Shown here: positions 11,860-24,427 of the stretch, piece after piece | How positions within the stretch are numbered: position 1 is the stretch's first letter | Layout: each line of letters begins with the position of its first letter | Origin: Piliocolobus tephrosceles | Lineage: Eukaryota; Chordata; Mammalia; Primates; Cercopithecidae | Reading direction: 5' to 3' | DNA length: 64,000 nucleotides | Assembly: GCF_002776525.5 (NCBI RefSeq) | Contig: NC_045444.1 | Coordinates: 28,368,702 to 28,432,701, forward strand | The notes under the pieces: generated by a model | Seen by the model: the letters and a program-made list of their open reading frames with translations, nothing else | Told to the model about the DNA's origin: nothing | Database searches by the model: none | Made by a program: the position numbers and the translations under genes

Positions 11860-12310
11860 CTTTTTGTTTCATTGGCTTTAATAGCCTTCAGAACAAAATC
11901 GATGTTCCTTAGCATGAATGTCATACACGATTCTTCATTACACCTAATCTTGTAACAATTCTCATGCTGTTGATAACTTTAACGCAATGTGCTCCAATAT
12001 GGCCATGCTATATTCAAAGTTCTCTGAGTTTAACGCCCTATGGCTTTTTTGCTCTCACATTTATCATTTCTTCTTCATACAATAGAATTTCTCATCCTTT
12101 TATTTCTATTTCCTTTCTTCTGGTAAAATCAGTTACTTTGGGAAGACTTACCTAATCCCAACTCTTCATACTTTATCATATGTTAGGTACCTCTTTTGGG
12201 TCCAATAACCCTATAATTGTAAATCACTTTGTAATGTAATTATTTCTTTATATTTCTGTCTCCTCCATTAAATCGTGGATTTTTAAATGGCAAGGTTATT
12301 CTAAATATCT
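11860..12310 (+). repeat. L2 LINE fragment
   Basis: Follows the L2 order: 'aaaatcgatgttccttagcatgaatgtcat' (spread over 11896-11926), a 'ttcagttccttgaac'-like part, 'tttgctctcaca', 'gtgacttacct'-like and 'ctgtctcctccattaaa' near the 3' side. Diverged, so boundaries are loose. Confidence 0.6.
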
Positions 12311-14085
12311 CATGGTTAATAAAATATCTGATAAAGAGTAAATCCTAAGTAAAGCCATATTTTACAGAGTAATGCTCCAAATATCCCAAATCTTTTATAC
12401 ACGTCTGTCTACAGAGAATGTGGTCACCACCTAATTAACATGAAAATTGGAGTTCCATTACCACATTATATACAATTACATGACATTATTTACTTTACAC
12501 TTACTTTTCAATCTATCTTGTTTTTCTCTTTTATTTCTTCTCTCAGCAATGCCAAGATTATACTACATTTTCCATAAATATTTTTATTCAAATAAATAAA
12601 TCTTGATTGTAAAGGAGCCCAGGTTCTACTAAGATAACTAAGATATGTGTATTATACAAATCTAACAAATGATTGAAAATGAGAAATTCCATAAAGAGGA
12701 ATATACAAAGCAGCATGAGAGTTCAAAAGAAGAAAATAGTCCAGATAGGTTACCAATGAAGTTGTAGCAGACACTATTATTCACTCGTTTGTTGTTGACA
12801 AGATGTGGACAGACTTTTGGTCAATCTAATCTTGGAAGTGACATCCCACCATTTTCACCTACTCTGTTTGTTAGAAGAGAGACTCCAGGTCTAGCTCACA
12901 TTCAAGGGAAGGGGCTTATTCAAGGACACAAGCACAGGAGGCAGGGATCAATGGGGGCCACCTAGGACTCCACCATGCATTTACCTCCTGAGACTCATTA
13001 AAATGACAAAACAATAGCAAACCGAAATAGAAGCACAGACTCTCCTAGCAATTCAAATGTAGGTTTCTCAGATGACAATCTGGAAGGAAAGACCAGGATT
13101 TAAAAGAAATGATAAGCAAGAAAACTGGTGAATATGAACGCATCGTATTAAGAATCGGCATTATAAACAATAATATAAAATAATAATAATAACTTGATGA
13201 CTAAGATGGAGAGTAATAAAACAGCAGATAAAATTACAAAAAGGAAAAAAAGAGTAAGACATCAATAACATATAAATGAAGAGAGGGTCTCAGGCTTGGC
13301 AGTTAGAGTGTCCCAAGTCCAAGTGTGCATATTGTGCTTTAAGGGTAACCACTGAAAAGGAGACATAGGCTATGCTGATTTCAGAAAGTAGAATGACTGT
13401 ATGGCTGTGTGTTCAGGGGAAAGAAAGTAGCAACATAAAGAAAATCATTAAAACCAAAAGAACACAGGAAACATGGGTATTGAGAGGGCTGGAAAAAGCA
13501 AGATTAAATAAAAATCCCAGAATGTTACAAAAGGAATTGTTTAAATACAAAGAAAGCACAAAGTGGAAGACCTGTTAATTAAGCAAAATCCATAGATGAT
13601 AGCAAATGATTAGGTATGGGGGGGCAGGGAAAGAGAAAAATTAAAGATTGGCATTTTTCACTAGGGTGATTAGAAAGTTGACTGTGACATAATCTGTATT
13701 AGGGAATATGGGACAGGTTACTATTTAGTTAGAAAGCACAAGAAGTTCAATTTTGAACAATTTGGAATTGAACAGCACTTCCAGAATTTCTAAGTAGCAT
13801 GGCCTTATGCTTGGCAATCAGGATAGATGGATCTGGTACATCTTTGTTTTTATAGCATTTTATATAAGATTGAGAAAATATCACTCTTCCATACCCAAGG
13901 AGATTAATGTGTGTTGTGTGTGTGATTATGCATGCGGTGGGAATGAGAATGGATCTATAGTTCTTTCAGGCAGCCTTTTGTTACTACTGGTTGAGTCGAA
14001 GTTGCCTGTGACACATCCAATGGAGCTATTCATTCAGGAAAAGTATGGAGGAATGGATGCATACAATAATGGTACTGTCTCTTGT
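12311..14085. other. Unassigned intergenic sequence
   Basis: About 1.8 kb with no repeat I can name. Short open frames at 13372-13578 and 13807-14184 have no supporting signal. The second of these runs into the MIR that follows. Confidence 0.45.
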
Positions 14086-14288
14086 CAGACAGACCGTGGG
14101 TTAAAACAGTTTTCCTGTTTACTAGCTGTATTATGTGGGCCAAGTTACTTAATGCTTCTAACCTTAGTTTCTTTATCAGCATAATGACTATAAGAGTATC
14201 ACAGTTATAAAAATTCATTCAATTCAATAAGATAATAAATATAAATTGCATAAAACAGTGCCTGAAACACAGTGTATGATTAAGAAAA
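14086..14288 (+). repeat. MIR SINE
   Basis: Contains 'ctagctgtattatgtgggcc' (family: tagctgtgtgaccttgggc), 'aagttacttaatgcttctaa', 'agtttctttatcagcataatgac' in order, and near the end 'aaaacagtgcctgaaacacag', which matches the MIR 3' core cagtgcctggcacatag. Well preserved for a MIR. Confidence 0.85.
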
Positions 14289-15150
14289 CAGCTTTATTTA
14301 CAAGTCAAATTCTGTTACCTTTAATGGCAATGAGAAAAATTCCAGTAAATAATACACATTCTATTCAAAATTTAGCATAAAATGAAATTACATCTTGATT
14401 TTAATTGTGTGTTTAAAAAAAAAAAATTCTACTAAAAGACTAACATGCCATAATGTTTCTGCTGAAGAATCCCATCACTTGGGTCATATTTGTTAACATT
14501 TCTGAGACTGTTATTGTTGAGTCATAGAATTCCTTGACATAAATACCAGATTTCTGCTCAGAGTTAAGAAGCACATTTTCCTATTCTGTAGTAACGGATG
14601 AGTTTGCCATGAAATCAGGACTATAATAATTTACTCTAAATTCTTAGACAATTAATTTGAATACACTATATAGAATACATGAAATTCGTTTATTTCTACC
14701 TTTACATAAGAGTGCCAACAACTTGAAAAACTTCAATTTATATATGGATACATAATCTCTAGATAAAAATATAGAAAGAACATAGCCTGAGATAAAATCA
14801 TCAAATTTAAGAAAAGGAACCTAATTAAATGAGAATAAAAATAAAAGGAGTCACTTCAAGACAGTGTACTGTACTGCACCAGTAAGAATACTAGAAAGAT
14901 AGGCTCTGACATTCAATTTCTATGAGCCCATGGATAAATCACTTCCTAACATTGAGCCCCATTTTACTTCTTTTTAAAAAATGTTTTGAAATAATTTCAA
15001 ACAAGTAATTTCTTAAAACAAAGACATGTTTTTTAAGACAAATACATATTAATAATTTCTTAAAACAAAAACATATTTATACTATGGGAAATCATGTAAA
15101 ACAATCTTACATAATCAGAGCATAATTATAGAATTCAGGGTATTTCTCAT
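14289..15150. other. Unassigned, with a possible second MIR remnant
   Basis: Mostly unassigned AT-rich DNA. Around 14895-14975 the text 'ctctgacattcaatttct', 'ggataaatcacttcctaac' and 'gagccccattttact' may be a weak MIR core. The rest shows nothing. Confidence 0.35.
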
Positions 15151-15349
15151 CTCAGATATTTTAGTCTCCATCGCAGTCATTTCTCTAGAAGTTCGATTTG
15201 GGTCATTTCTATATCTTTCAGTTCTCTAACTGTTTAAACATATAGAATATGGTTATAATGATTCCTTTAATGAACATTGCTGCTAATTCTAACATCTCTG
15301 TCAGTTCTGGGTCATTCTTTAAAAATAATTTTTTATTTGAAAGAGGTAT
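15151..15349. other. Unassigned, possibly old L1
   Basis: AT-rich sequence next to the L1M-like fragment. It may belong to the same element but gave no motif I trust. Confidence 0.3.
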
Positions 15350-15840
15350 ATACTCACAAAGAATTGCAATAATAGTACTGAGATTTCCCATGTACCCTTC
15401 CCTCAACTTTCCCCAATGATAATATCTTACATAACCATAATGCAATGTCAAAATAAGGAAGGTACTAAGTTACTAACTCAGCTACAGGCCTTTATTGGGA
15501 TTTCTCATGTTTTGCATGTACTTGTGTGTGTGTGTTTTAGTGTATGTGTATGCACACGCATGCACATGCCTGAGTAGAAAGTATGGCTCCTTGAAATTTT
15601 GCCACATGTATAGATTTGAGTAACCAACACCACAATTAGGATACAGAACCATTCCATCACCACACACACGCGCGCGCGCGCGCACACACACACACACACC
15701 GTTTCTCAGATGATTCCTCATCCTTCTTCCACCTCTAACCTCTGACAGCTGATGTATTTTCTGTCACTATAAATTTGTCACTTCAAGGTTGGTATACAAA
15801 TGAAATCTTGTAGTATGTAACACTTTGGCATGGAATATAT
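15350..15840. repeat. Old L1M 3'-region fragment
   Basis: Contains a well-known mammalian L1 3'-region word order: 'tttcccatgtacccttccc', 'ccccaatgataatatcttac', a TG-rich spot, 'caccacaattaggatacaga' and 'accattccatcacca', then 'atttgtcacttcaagg' and 'atacaaatgaaatcttg'. The strand relative to the L1 consensus is left open because I am unsure of its orientation. Confidence 0.65.
15661..15699 (+). repeat. (CA)(CG)(CA) alternating tract
   Basis: 39 bp of uninterrupted pyrimidine-purine alternation: four CA, seven CG (15669-15682), then CA to 15699. Seven consecutive CpGs are rare in methylated vertebrate intergenic DNA. The pattern is the classical Z-DNA-prone type. It lies inside the old L1 fragment. 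Confidence 0.97.
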
Positions 15841-16997
15841 ACATACAAACATACATATATAGAATAGTTTATATAACTCTATATCAATCTTTCATATATA
15901 TATATGACAGAAATATATATGTATTATTTTTTGAAAATCAAATTTCTTCAAATCAGTTAGCTTAAGAATGGCATTGCCTTTACTAGTAAATTTGGGGACT
16001 CTCATTTTATTACTGCATATTTATTTACTGACTTATTCTTTTAGATATCTGTGTATGCTGTGGTATTTTTGTCTGTTTTGTTCCAGTTGCTACTGGTTGC
16101 TTGGTTGGTCTGGAGAGAAGGAAATTGAAGCTTGACCTAAATATATTTTGACACATTGGTTTTAAGAAGTTCTCTCAATTACAAGTGTCCAAAAAAATCG
16201 CTCATTGAATTGTGTTTGAATAAGATCTATTCAAGTTTGAAAGTGGTTACTGCAGCATTTTCTATAGCAAAAAGTCAAAGTATGTTCTGTTCAACATAAA
16301 ACTCTATGACATATAGAGTTGAATAATAGAAAAAAAACGGGTACATTCTTTCATAGATATAACTTAGATGAACTAATATAATATCTCACAATTCATATAG
16401 TTTAAATACTTAATAAACTGTAATAGTTGTGTTTGTAGCAGTGAAACCATTGCAAACTTATTTTTTGAGCTTAAGTTTTAAAGTATCACATTTGAAAGAC
16501 TGGTAACAAAACTGTTCAATTTTTTCAGACTCCTTTTCCTTCTCATTAACTATTAAAAATTATAGAAAGAAGATCTGTAGCCAAGGTAACAAGGAAAAGA
16601 AAATGAATAGTGTAAGTCCAAGAAGCCTTGCCCTATCTGGCTCTGTTTATCACAGTACACGATGTTCACTGTGCTCCTTCGGGCACTGAGGTGTACACAT
16701 GCTTTGACCCTCTTTTCTTTACCTTGCTGAGAAGGGCAATTTCAATAGAACATTTAAATTCTCCAAAAACAGTTTTGACAAATACAGTTGTAACCTATGT
16801 TTCTATGACTGCAGTCACATAAAGTCCGTAATTTCTGACATTTCTTGGACAATCATTTTGAACCAAAGTAAAAGGTAGAGTTGATCTCAAAGAGAAGTGA
16901 AACTACAGAAACATTATTTTTGTTGTGGTACAAATCTGCAGTAAATATATTGTGTTGATAAGACTTTTTTGAAATGTTTATACAAAAGATGTATGCT
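15841..16997. other. Unassigned AT-rich sequence
   Basis: Includes a TA-rich patch at about 15835-15925 and, at about 16240-16330, words reminiscent of an L1 3' end, too weak to call. No gene evidence. Confidence 0.45.
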
Positions 16998-17311
16998 GGC
17001 CGGGCGCGGTGTCTCAAGCCTGTAATCCCAGCACTTTGGGAGGCCGAGACGGGCGGATCACGAGGTCAGGAGATCGAGACCATCCTGGCTAACACGGTGA
17101 AACCCTGTCTCTACTAAAAAATACAAAAAGCTAGCCAGGCGAGGTGGCTGGCGCCTGTAGTCCCAGCTACTCGGGAGGCTGAGGCAGGAGAATGGCGTAA
17201 ACCCGGGAGGCGGAGCTTGCAGTGAGCTGAGATCTGCCACTGCACTCCAGCCTGGGCGACAGAGAGAGGCTCCGTCTCAAAAAAAAAAAAATAGAAAAAA
17301 ATAAAGAAAAA
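16998..17311 (+). mobile_element. AluY SINE
   Basis: Full-length dimeric Alu with A-box/B-box-type left arm, 'aacacggtgaaaccc' and the 'ggcggagcttgcagtgagc' variant typical of AluY. It ends in an interrupted A-tail. It is flanked by a perfect 12-bp TSD, aaaagatgtatg, at 16984-16995 and 17312-17323. Alu is a 7SL-derived SINE mobilised by L1. The minus-strand open frame inside is the usual Alu translation. Confidence 0.96.
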
Positions 17312-17323
17312 AAAAGATGTATG

Positions 17324-20300
17324 TGTATACTAGTATTAAGTCATTTTGAAATTTTTAATACTGATTTACAAGTAAAGTAATAGCATACTTGAATTGTTTC
17401 CATTATTACAGAATGAATTTCTAGCAAAATAGTCACACCACTTTAAGGAACACTGTGGTTACCATGTGTACACCATTCAGCATTTCTAAGGGTAAAACTT
17501 CACAAAATAAATCTATTTGCTCAAGTATAGATGTCATAAAATATTGGTAAATAATAACAAATTTGATTTTTTTTTCTTTATGTTTTCTTCCTGCCTTGAT
17601 CCCATCCCGTTAACTTCATGGCAGCCCTTCCTTGGGCACGTGGAGGTTGCAGAGTGGGAGGTGGTATACAAATGAGTGCAAAATAGCCAAGTGTATTTCT
17701 TAATATATCATTTTAAAAACTCATACCGCCCACTAGTGTATTCTTAAACCAAGGCACTTTTGAACTTGAATAGCTGGCTGGTTTGAAAAACTTTTTGATG
17801 TTTTACCAAGGTGTTGAATTTTTGTTTTTTCTTCAAAAATCAAAAGACATAGTTTATAACACAAACAACAAAGTAAAAAAAAAAAAAAAAAAAAAAACCT
17901 ATGATGATATGAGTCACTTCTTGTTCCAAACTGGATAAAATATATGGTTTGAAATGAGAGAACTGTGGAAAAAAATAAAGCAAATTAATACTTTTGAAGC
18001 TATAAAGGATGAGCTGATCTTTCCCACTGATCTTGAATTCTCCCAGCTACCTATCAGGGTTAGGAGGGAATAACAAAAGGTCAGTACTTCTAGAAGAGCC
18101 TAATTGCAGAAGGACTAGTGTCTGACTTTCTGTACTGGAATCTGTAAATAGACACTTCTGAGAATGAATGTCAGGGCATGATGTGGCAGGAAGAGAGCTC
18201 TGCTGTCCCTCAAATCTTACACTCAGAGAAGCACAAGAAAACATTTAACAAATTTTAATGTTCCTCCATTTCCATGCCATGAGAGGCTCATATATAGCTA
18301 AGGGCTATGTAGTTGGGGTAAGGGGGAATTAGAAAGCTAAACATCTCTAGTGAGGAAAGGGCAAAGAACCCAAAACAGGAGCAGTGGGAATAGGAGCCAA
18401 TGATTAAAAATCAGTGGGAATTATATACCACAGAAGCAGCCAGGAAGATGCCTGCTGAGGCAGGTTCAGACGACTTTTCCCTATGTGAGCATAATGTGTG
18501 AGCCCTTGACCAGTGTTTCCCACTTGCTACTCCAGATTTATTCTTTTCTGCCTTGCTCTCCATCTTGTGCTGACTTGCATAGATTGCGGGCCTTGGGCAG
18601 GCCCTATTGTCAACTGGCTTATGGTTGATTTGGACAATAAGAAGCACTAGTAAGAGAGAAGAGGGAGACAGATAAATAGGTCAAGGTTCACTTATATTTT
18701 CCCACCACTCTCCACATTTTATCCGACTCTGTTTCTGCCAAGACAAATTTTGGTATTGGATGACTTCTCCATGTGTGTGACTGTTCATCTTCACTGGGTT
18801 TCAGGTATTGTTTCTCCTGTGGCCCTTCAGGTATAGGAGTAGTAACAACTTCTACCTGTTGCAAATCCTTGAGTAGTTCACTATCTCTTACTCCTATCCC
18901 TGAACCTTGCCCACATGTTTGTTAATAATACCTTTTTCATATTCTCTACCTTTATCCACTTTAAGTGTGTCATTTATCACCTAATCTTGAATTTAGATGA
19001 CCCTCTGGCTGAAACAGAAACAGAAGTTAGAGGTAGAAATTTCTGAACTGATTAAATATTTACCCCAAAAAATTAGAAGCCACGAGTATCATTGAAACCA
19101 GTAGAGGATTTTTCTACCAATTAAGGAAATGATATTTTAAAAATTAAGTGAAATTCTATTAAAATGGCCAAAGAAATTTTTCATTTTGTTTACTTGAATT
19201 ATGGCCTTTAATACTCAACTAACTATATATAAAGACATTATTTTTCTATTAAAAAAATTCAAATGAAACATTTTACTCATTCCAAAAGGAATTAGCTATT
19301 TTTTAAAGTTTTATAATTGAACATTAGTCTTAAATTAAATACTCACTTACAGTTTAATATTCCCATCCTCTCTTTAACTTATTTGTAAAATTGGTATTAA
19401 AGAGTTCAACCTTATGTTCAAAGAGTCATTTGCAATGTAGAAGTAGTACAGATATAATTATTATTTTCAGCTTGGACCAGCTTGAAATTTACAAACCATT
19501 AATGTGCTAGACTTTATTCATTTGTGTAACTTACAAAGATCAAACATTAAACCTATAATGTCTATAAATGCTATATTCTTGAGCTGTATCTTTCTTTTCA
19601 AGGAAATCTGTAAATGTACATGAGTGTGTGTGTTTGTTTCTCTGCATGTATTGAGTGAGTCCAAAATAGCATAAACCCAAATAAATCCATCAGAAGACAC
19701 ACAATTAAACTTTGTAAGCTAAAAACAAGAAAAAATCTTGAAGGCAGCAGACACAAATGATGCATTGTTTACTTGAGAACACTAATTTGAATGACGGAGA
19801 ATTTTCCAACCAAAACAATAAACCCCAGAAAGAAACAGCGCAGCATTTTTCAAGTTCTGAATGAAGACAACTGAAAATTCTACATCTGAGGCAATTATCC
19901 TTTAGGATAAAGATATTATCAGATGAAAGAAAACTAAGAAAATTTGTCCCTAGCAAACCGCCATTAAGAAATGGCTAAAGGATGTTCTATTAACAGAAAG
20001 GGAATGATCACAAAAGTTTTGGAATTTCAGGGAAAAAAAAAAAAAAACCTTTGGAATGGGTAAAAATAAGGACAAATACAATAAGCTATCCTTTTTTTCA
20101 TGGGTCTTAAAACATATTTAATTATTAAAGAAAAAGTTACACCATCATCTAATGTGGTACTTAATATATATGGAAGAAATACCCAAGGCTGTTATATTGT
20201 CAAAGTAGGGAGACTAAAGAAATCTAAATGGAAATAAGGTTTCAGTACTTCACTTGAAGAGATAAAACATCAATACCGGTAGGATGGAATAAGTTATGTA

Positions 20301-20339
20301 TGTGTAGTGCAATACCTTCAGTGACCACTAAGGAAACTA
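17324..20339. other. Unassigned sequence with A24 tract and possible LTR end
   Basis: About 3 kb with no gene. A 24-base A run lies at 17875-17898. At 18690-18990 the words 'cttgagtagttcactatct', 'ccttgcccacatgtttgtta' and 'actttaagtgtgtcattt' look like the 3' half of an old LTR whose family I cannot name. The open frames at 18047-18647 and 19518-19956 lack any support. Confidence 0.4.
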
Positions 20340-20402
20340 TAGGTTGGTGCAGAAGTAATTGTGGTTTTGCCATTAAAAGTAAAAGTAATGGCACCCACCT
20401 AA
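20340..20402 (+). mobile_element. MADE1 mariner MITE, shortened
   Basis: Begins 'taggttggtgcagaagtaat' followed by 'tgtggttttgccattaaaag', the MADE1 left arm and centre. It ends 'acccaccta' with flanking TA. MADE1 is an 80-bp palindromic mariner-derived element. Here about 20 bp of the right arm is missing and the 'aaaagtaa' word is doubled, so the two arms no longer pair fully. Confidence 0.9.
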
Positions 20403-20954
20403 TATATGCAACTATATACTCAAAAACACCATAAATCAAGATGAGCTTTTTTTTTTTTTTTTGAAGTTGTAAAATATACCAACCAAGGGGAATACATGGA
20501 TAGATATCTAAATATTTCTGTCACAAGTAATTGGATCAACAGGTGGGGTGCCCTTGTTAGGGAGCTGACCATGGATTTAGGGTTAGACTCAAGATCCATG
20601 GAGCCAAATTCAAAGTGGAAGAAGGAGGTTGAATTTTCCTCCAGAGTCCACATGGGAAGACATGGAATAAAAGTGTAAGCAATTATAAAAAAGCCCCAAA
20701 GTAAAAACTAAATACTCACACACTGAAAAGTCAAAATGCCAAGGTCTACAAGACTTTGAAGCTAAGCCAATGAGGTAAGAGTGAGAGGAGGTATGCAGCA
20801 AGTAGAGAAGCTGGGAGAAGGAAAGCTGATTATAGTTTGCACCTATGGGCTGGCAATCATGTGGTGCATTGTGCTGAAAGCATCTGACTCACCGGAAGTA
20901 CAGAGGGCAGGAAGTGCAGTGTAGGGGACATGTAACAGCAATTGTTTGGTTTCC
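20403..20954. other. Unassigned sequence
   Basis: Contains a T-tract at about 20447-20462. Overlapping short open frames on both strands have no support. Confidence 0.45.
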
Positions 20955-21175
20955 ATGCCTGTAAAGAACTTTCCCTACCTCATCTCATTTAATCCTCTCA
21001 CTAGCCTGTGACAAGAAACTTTAACCTCATTTTCCAAATGATGACTGAGGCTTAGTGACTCTCATAACTTGGATGTAATAAGTTACCCGAAGACAATTAG
21101 CCCAAGATTTGCATCTAGTGTAACTTTCATAGGTCTTGCTCATTAGGCAGCATTCTCCAGCTGGAATGAGCAAAG
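20955..21175 (-). repeat. MIR SINE, antisense
   Basis: Reads as the reverse of MIR: 'cctacctcatctcatttaat', 'cctcattttccaaatgatga', 'ctgaggcttagtgactc', then 'ccaagatttgcatctag'. Diverged but ordered correctly. Confidence 0.75.
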
Positions 21176-21534
21176 GATCTGGATAGACAAGAATGGATAA
21201 TCTCTCTACAATCTCCTCCTTCTAATGTTATGCAGAATGGACTTGCTCAGCACATGGATAATAAAATAGTTCCATAAACTTTAAAAAATTATATGAACAG
21301 AAAAAAATCTTAAAATAAAACAAAGCAGGACCTTGGTTTACTGAGATCACAGGGAGGTTAAAAAAGAAATAAGTAAAATCTAACAGTAGAAAAATGAGGG
21401 TTATTCAATAAAATCCATTTTTTAAAAATATTAGTGCCAGTAGTCTGCTCATAGTACTTTTAAAATGATAAATCTTAAGGAAAAATGATGCATTTTTACT
21501 ATTCACATTTACTTTTTCTGAGAAATCAGAGTTG
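21176..21534. other. Unassigned sequence
   Basis: AT-rich spacer between two MIRs. Nothing recognised. Confidence 0.45.
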
Positions 21535-21695
21535 CCCAGTATTTAAGAATATAGGTTTAATGTCAACTGACATAGATGAATCCAGAATCAGCTACTTCTT
21601 AACTGTGCAACCTTGGGGATAATATTGAACCACTCTAAAGTTTAATATGTTTATCTGTAAATTAGGAATACTTATTTGGGTTTCTGAGAGATCTG
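21535..21695 (+). repeat. MIR SINE
   Basis: Words in MIR order: 'gaatccagaatcagctactt', 'aactgtgcaaccttgggga', 'tttatctgtaaattagga' and 'gggtttctgagag'. An old, partial copy. Confidence 0.65.
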
Positions 21696-21798
21696 GAAAG
21701 TAATCAAATTTTTAGTGAATATTTGGAACTTTAACTCTTGATAGAAGATAATGTTGATGAGATCATAGTCTTGACCTTCATTGGATATTTATTTCCAC

Positions 21799-22132
21799 TT
21801 TTTTTTCTTTTTTTTTTTTTTGAGACAGAGTTTCGCTCTTGTCACCTAGGCTAGAGTGCAATGGCACGATCTCGACTCACTACAACCTCTGCCTCCAGGG
21901 TTCAAGTGATTCTCCTGCCTCAGTCTCCCAAGTAACTGGGATTGTAGGCACCCACGACCACACCTGGCTAAAAATATATATATATATATATTTTTTTTTT
22001 CTTTTGTATTTTCAGTAGAGATGGGGTTTCGCCATGTTGGTCAGGCTGGTCATGAACTCCTGACCTCAGGTGATCCTCCTGCCTCGACCTCTCAAAGTCC
22101 TGGGATTACAGGCGTGAGCCACCATGCTAGTC
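21799..22132 (-). mobile_element. AluS-type SINE with internal (TA)n
   Basis: Antisense Alu running from a T-tract and 'gagacagagtttcgctcttg' to 'ggcgtgagccaccatgc'. In the centre (about 21974-21991) the A-rich linker between the monomers has become a TA dinucleotide array followed by T10, lengthening the element. Confidence 0.93.
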
Positions 22133-23394
22133 CAGAAATTTATCTCCATTTTCTATCCACACTTTGAACCCTGAACAGAAAATCAGCAACTGATTCATCA
22201 CAGTCCTATGGGACTTGGGTCAAAGAGTATACAGCAGGATCAAAGAAAATGTAAGCCTTCATTGGGAATACAAAAGTATCTCAGAGTACATCCCCTGCCT
22301 AAACTGGGCTAAGGCTACCATGAAGAACAAAGAAGAACATGTGATTGATTAGTATTCAATATGGCCTTTAAAGAAAACAAATATAGCAGAACATAAAATG
22401 GTTTGGAAAAAATTAAGTAGAAATATAATGCTTACTCATAGAAGACACATAAGGAAAAGAGATTATTTGGGAGGAAATGACTGCATAGAAAAACAAGCTG
22501 AAGTTTTCTCACAGCTAAAGACCATGGAATAAAGGATGAATACTAAGCCTCTTAGGTGCAATGCTATGAATCCCAACTGTGTATAGAAGAGGGGTTGACA
22601 GAAGACTAATTTCTCATCACTTGAATCAATATATCATTCTGGTTTAAAAGCAAAAGTGTGGCATCTAGGGAATGGATTTTTATTTTTTAATCAAATGTAA
22701 ATATAAAAATAAAGATCCTTTACAGCTTTATTTTAAGCAATCGATGCTACCATAAGTGATTGCTTTAATTTTATTTTTGTAAGGCACACATCGATTAAAA
22801 AATAACTCTTTGTTTCTAGTAGTCATTTATCAACAGAATAATGTTATTTTTATAAAATATTCTAAAATGATGGAAATGCTTGTCATTATGGAAATAAATC
22901 CATTTCAAACAGTTTACAATGTATCAATTCTATAAGGACCTAGTTTTTTTGTAACTCATTTTAAAAGTTAATACTTGAGAATTAGAAATTTTGTTTTATT
23001 ACACAATATGTGTCAGATTAATTAATCACTTTTGTCCATTCTCAAATTTTCAAGTGGTAGTGGAATATGAATTGGCAATCCATATTTATTCATTCATGCC
23101 CTAGAGAAACACTACTTTTTGTTAAGTAAGTTCATGTCGTAGAATTAAGCAAAATGTTTTCTCAAATTTGACCTCTGTGTAGTCTTTTCCAAGACTTTTA
23201 GTACAATATACATTTTTTTTCATGTAATGATATATGTCAAATGTGTGAGATGCATGAGATAATTTACAAAATCTCTTTGATGAATTTCTCCTTTCTCCTT
23301 AATATTTAAAAATTTTTCCCTTCTGGAACTCTTAGTATGTGCTCCTTTTCCTTGTGTTAAATTTTCTTATATAAACAAACAGGATTTTCTGTTT
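22133..23394. other. Unassigned AT-rich sequence
   Basis: About 1.26 kb without recognisable repeat or gene. Confidence 0.5.
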
Positions 23395-24160
23395 CTTAAA
23401 TTTTTGTTTTAATAGCTTTTGGGTTACAGATGTTTTTTTCTTACATGGATGAATTATATAGTGGTGAATTTTAGTGCACCCGTCACTCAAGTAGTGTACA
23501 TTGTACCTAATGTGTAGTTTTTTTTATCCCCAGACACCTTCCCACCCTCCCCCTTCTTAGTCTCTAAAATCTATTGTATCATTCTGTATGCCTTTGCACA
23601 CTCATAGCTTAGCTCCCACTTATAAGTGAGAAAATACAATATTTAGTTTTCCATTCCTAAGTTACTTCACTTAGAATAATGACCTCCAGCTCCATCCAAC
23701 TTGCAGCAAAAGACATTATTTTGTTCTTTGCTCGTAGTATTCCATGGTGTATATATAACACATTTCTTAGCTACTCGTTAGTTGATGGGCACTTAGGTTG
23801 GCTCCATAGCTTAGGAATTGCGAATTGTGCTGCTATAAACATGTGTGTGCAGGTGTATTTCTCATATAATGACTTCCTTTGGATAGATACCCAGAGGCAG
23901 GATTGCTGGATCAAATGGTAAACCTACTTTTAGCTCTTTGAGGAATTTTCATACTGTTCTCGATAGAGGTTGTACTGACTTATATTTCTACCAGCAATAT
24001 AATAGTAACTCCTTTTCATCACATCCAGGCCAACATCTGTAATTTCATGACTTTTTAATAATGGCCATTCTTGAAGGAGTAAGATGGTATCTCATTGTGG
24101 TTTTAATTTCCATGTCCCTGAAGATTAGTGATGTTGAGCATTTTTTCATATGATAAAAAG
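23395..24160 (-). mobile_element. L1 3' end, antisense
   Basis: Antisense L1 3' UTR and ORF2 C-terminal region: 'agcttttgggttacagatg', 'tccccagacaccttccca', 'tagctcccacttataagtga', 'tattccatggtgtatatat', 'tggatagatacccagaggca' and 'attgctggatcaaatggta' all follow the order of primate-era L1. The 80-aa plus-strand frame at 23679 is antisense noise. Confidence 0.9.
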
Positions 24161-24427
24161 GATTTTCTACAAGAAATTCTTAAGCCAAATCTAAAATACA
24201 TTTTACTTTGAAAAACTATAGCTTGCTATTATATATGTTTTGAAATATAATGACCATGTTTTAGTGTGAGTATTAAACAAAAGCAGAAATAAAATTTAGG
24301 CACCGTTTTCTGTGTATTTTTTTTTTTTTTCATAATACAGAGATTAACATCATGGTTTAGATTTTATTTGGCATATTATTTTTCAATTTTAAGAAATCTT
24401 CCATTGCATTTATAACCAGAGAGGCTC

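Noticed and set aside
13807..14184. 125-codon plus-strand open frame
   Set aside because: Its 3' part runs into a MIR SINE and the rest has no homology I recognise.
17875..17898. A24 tract as a processed-pseudogene tail
   Set aside because: No upstream sequence resembling a processed transcript and no flanking duplication found by eye.
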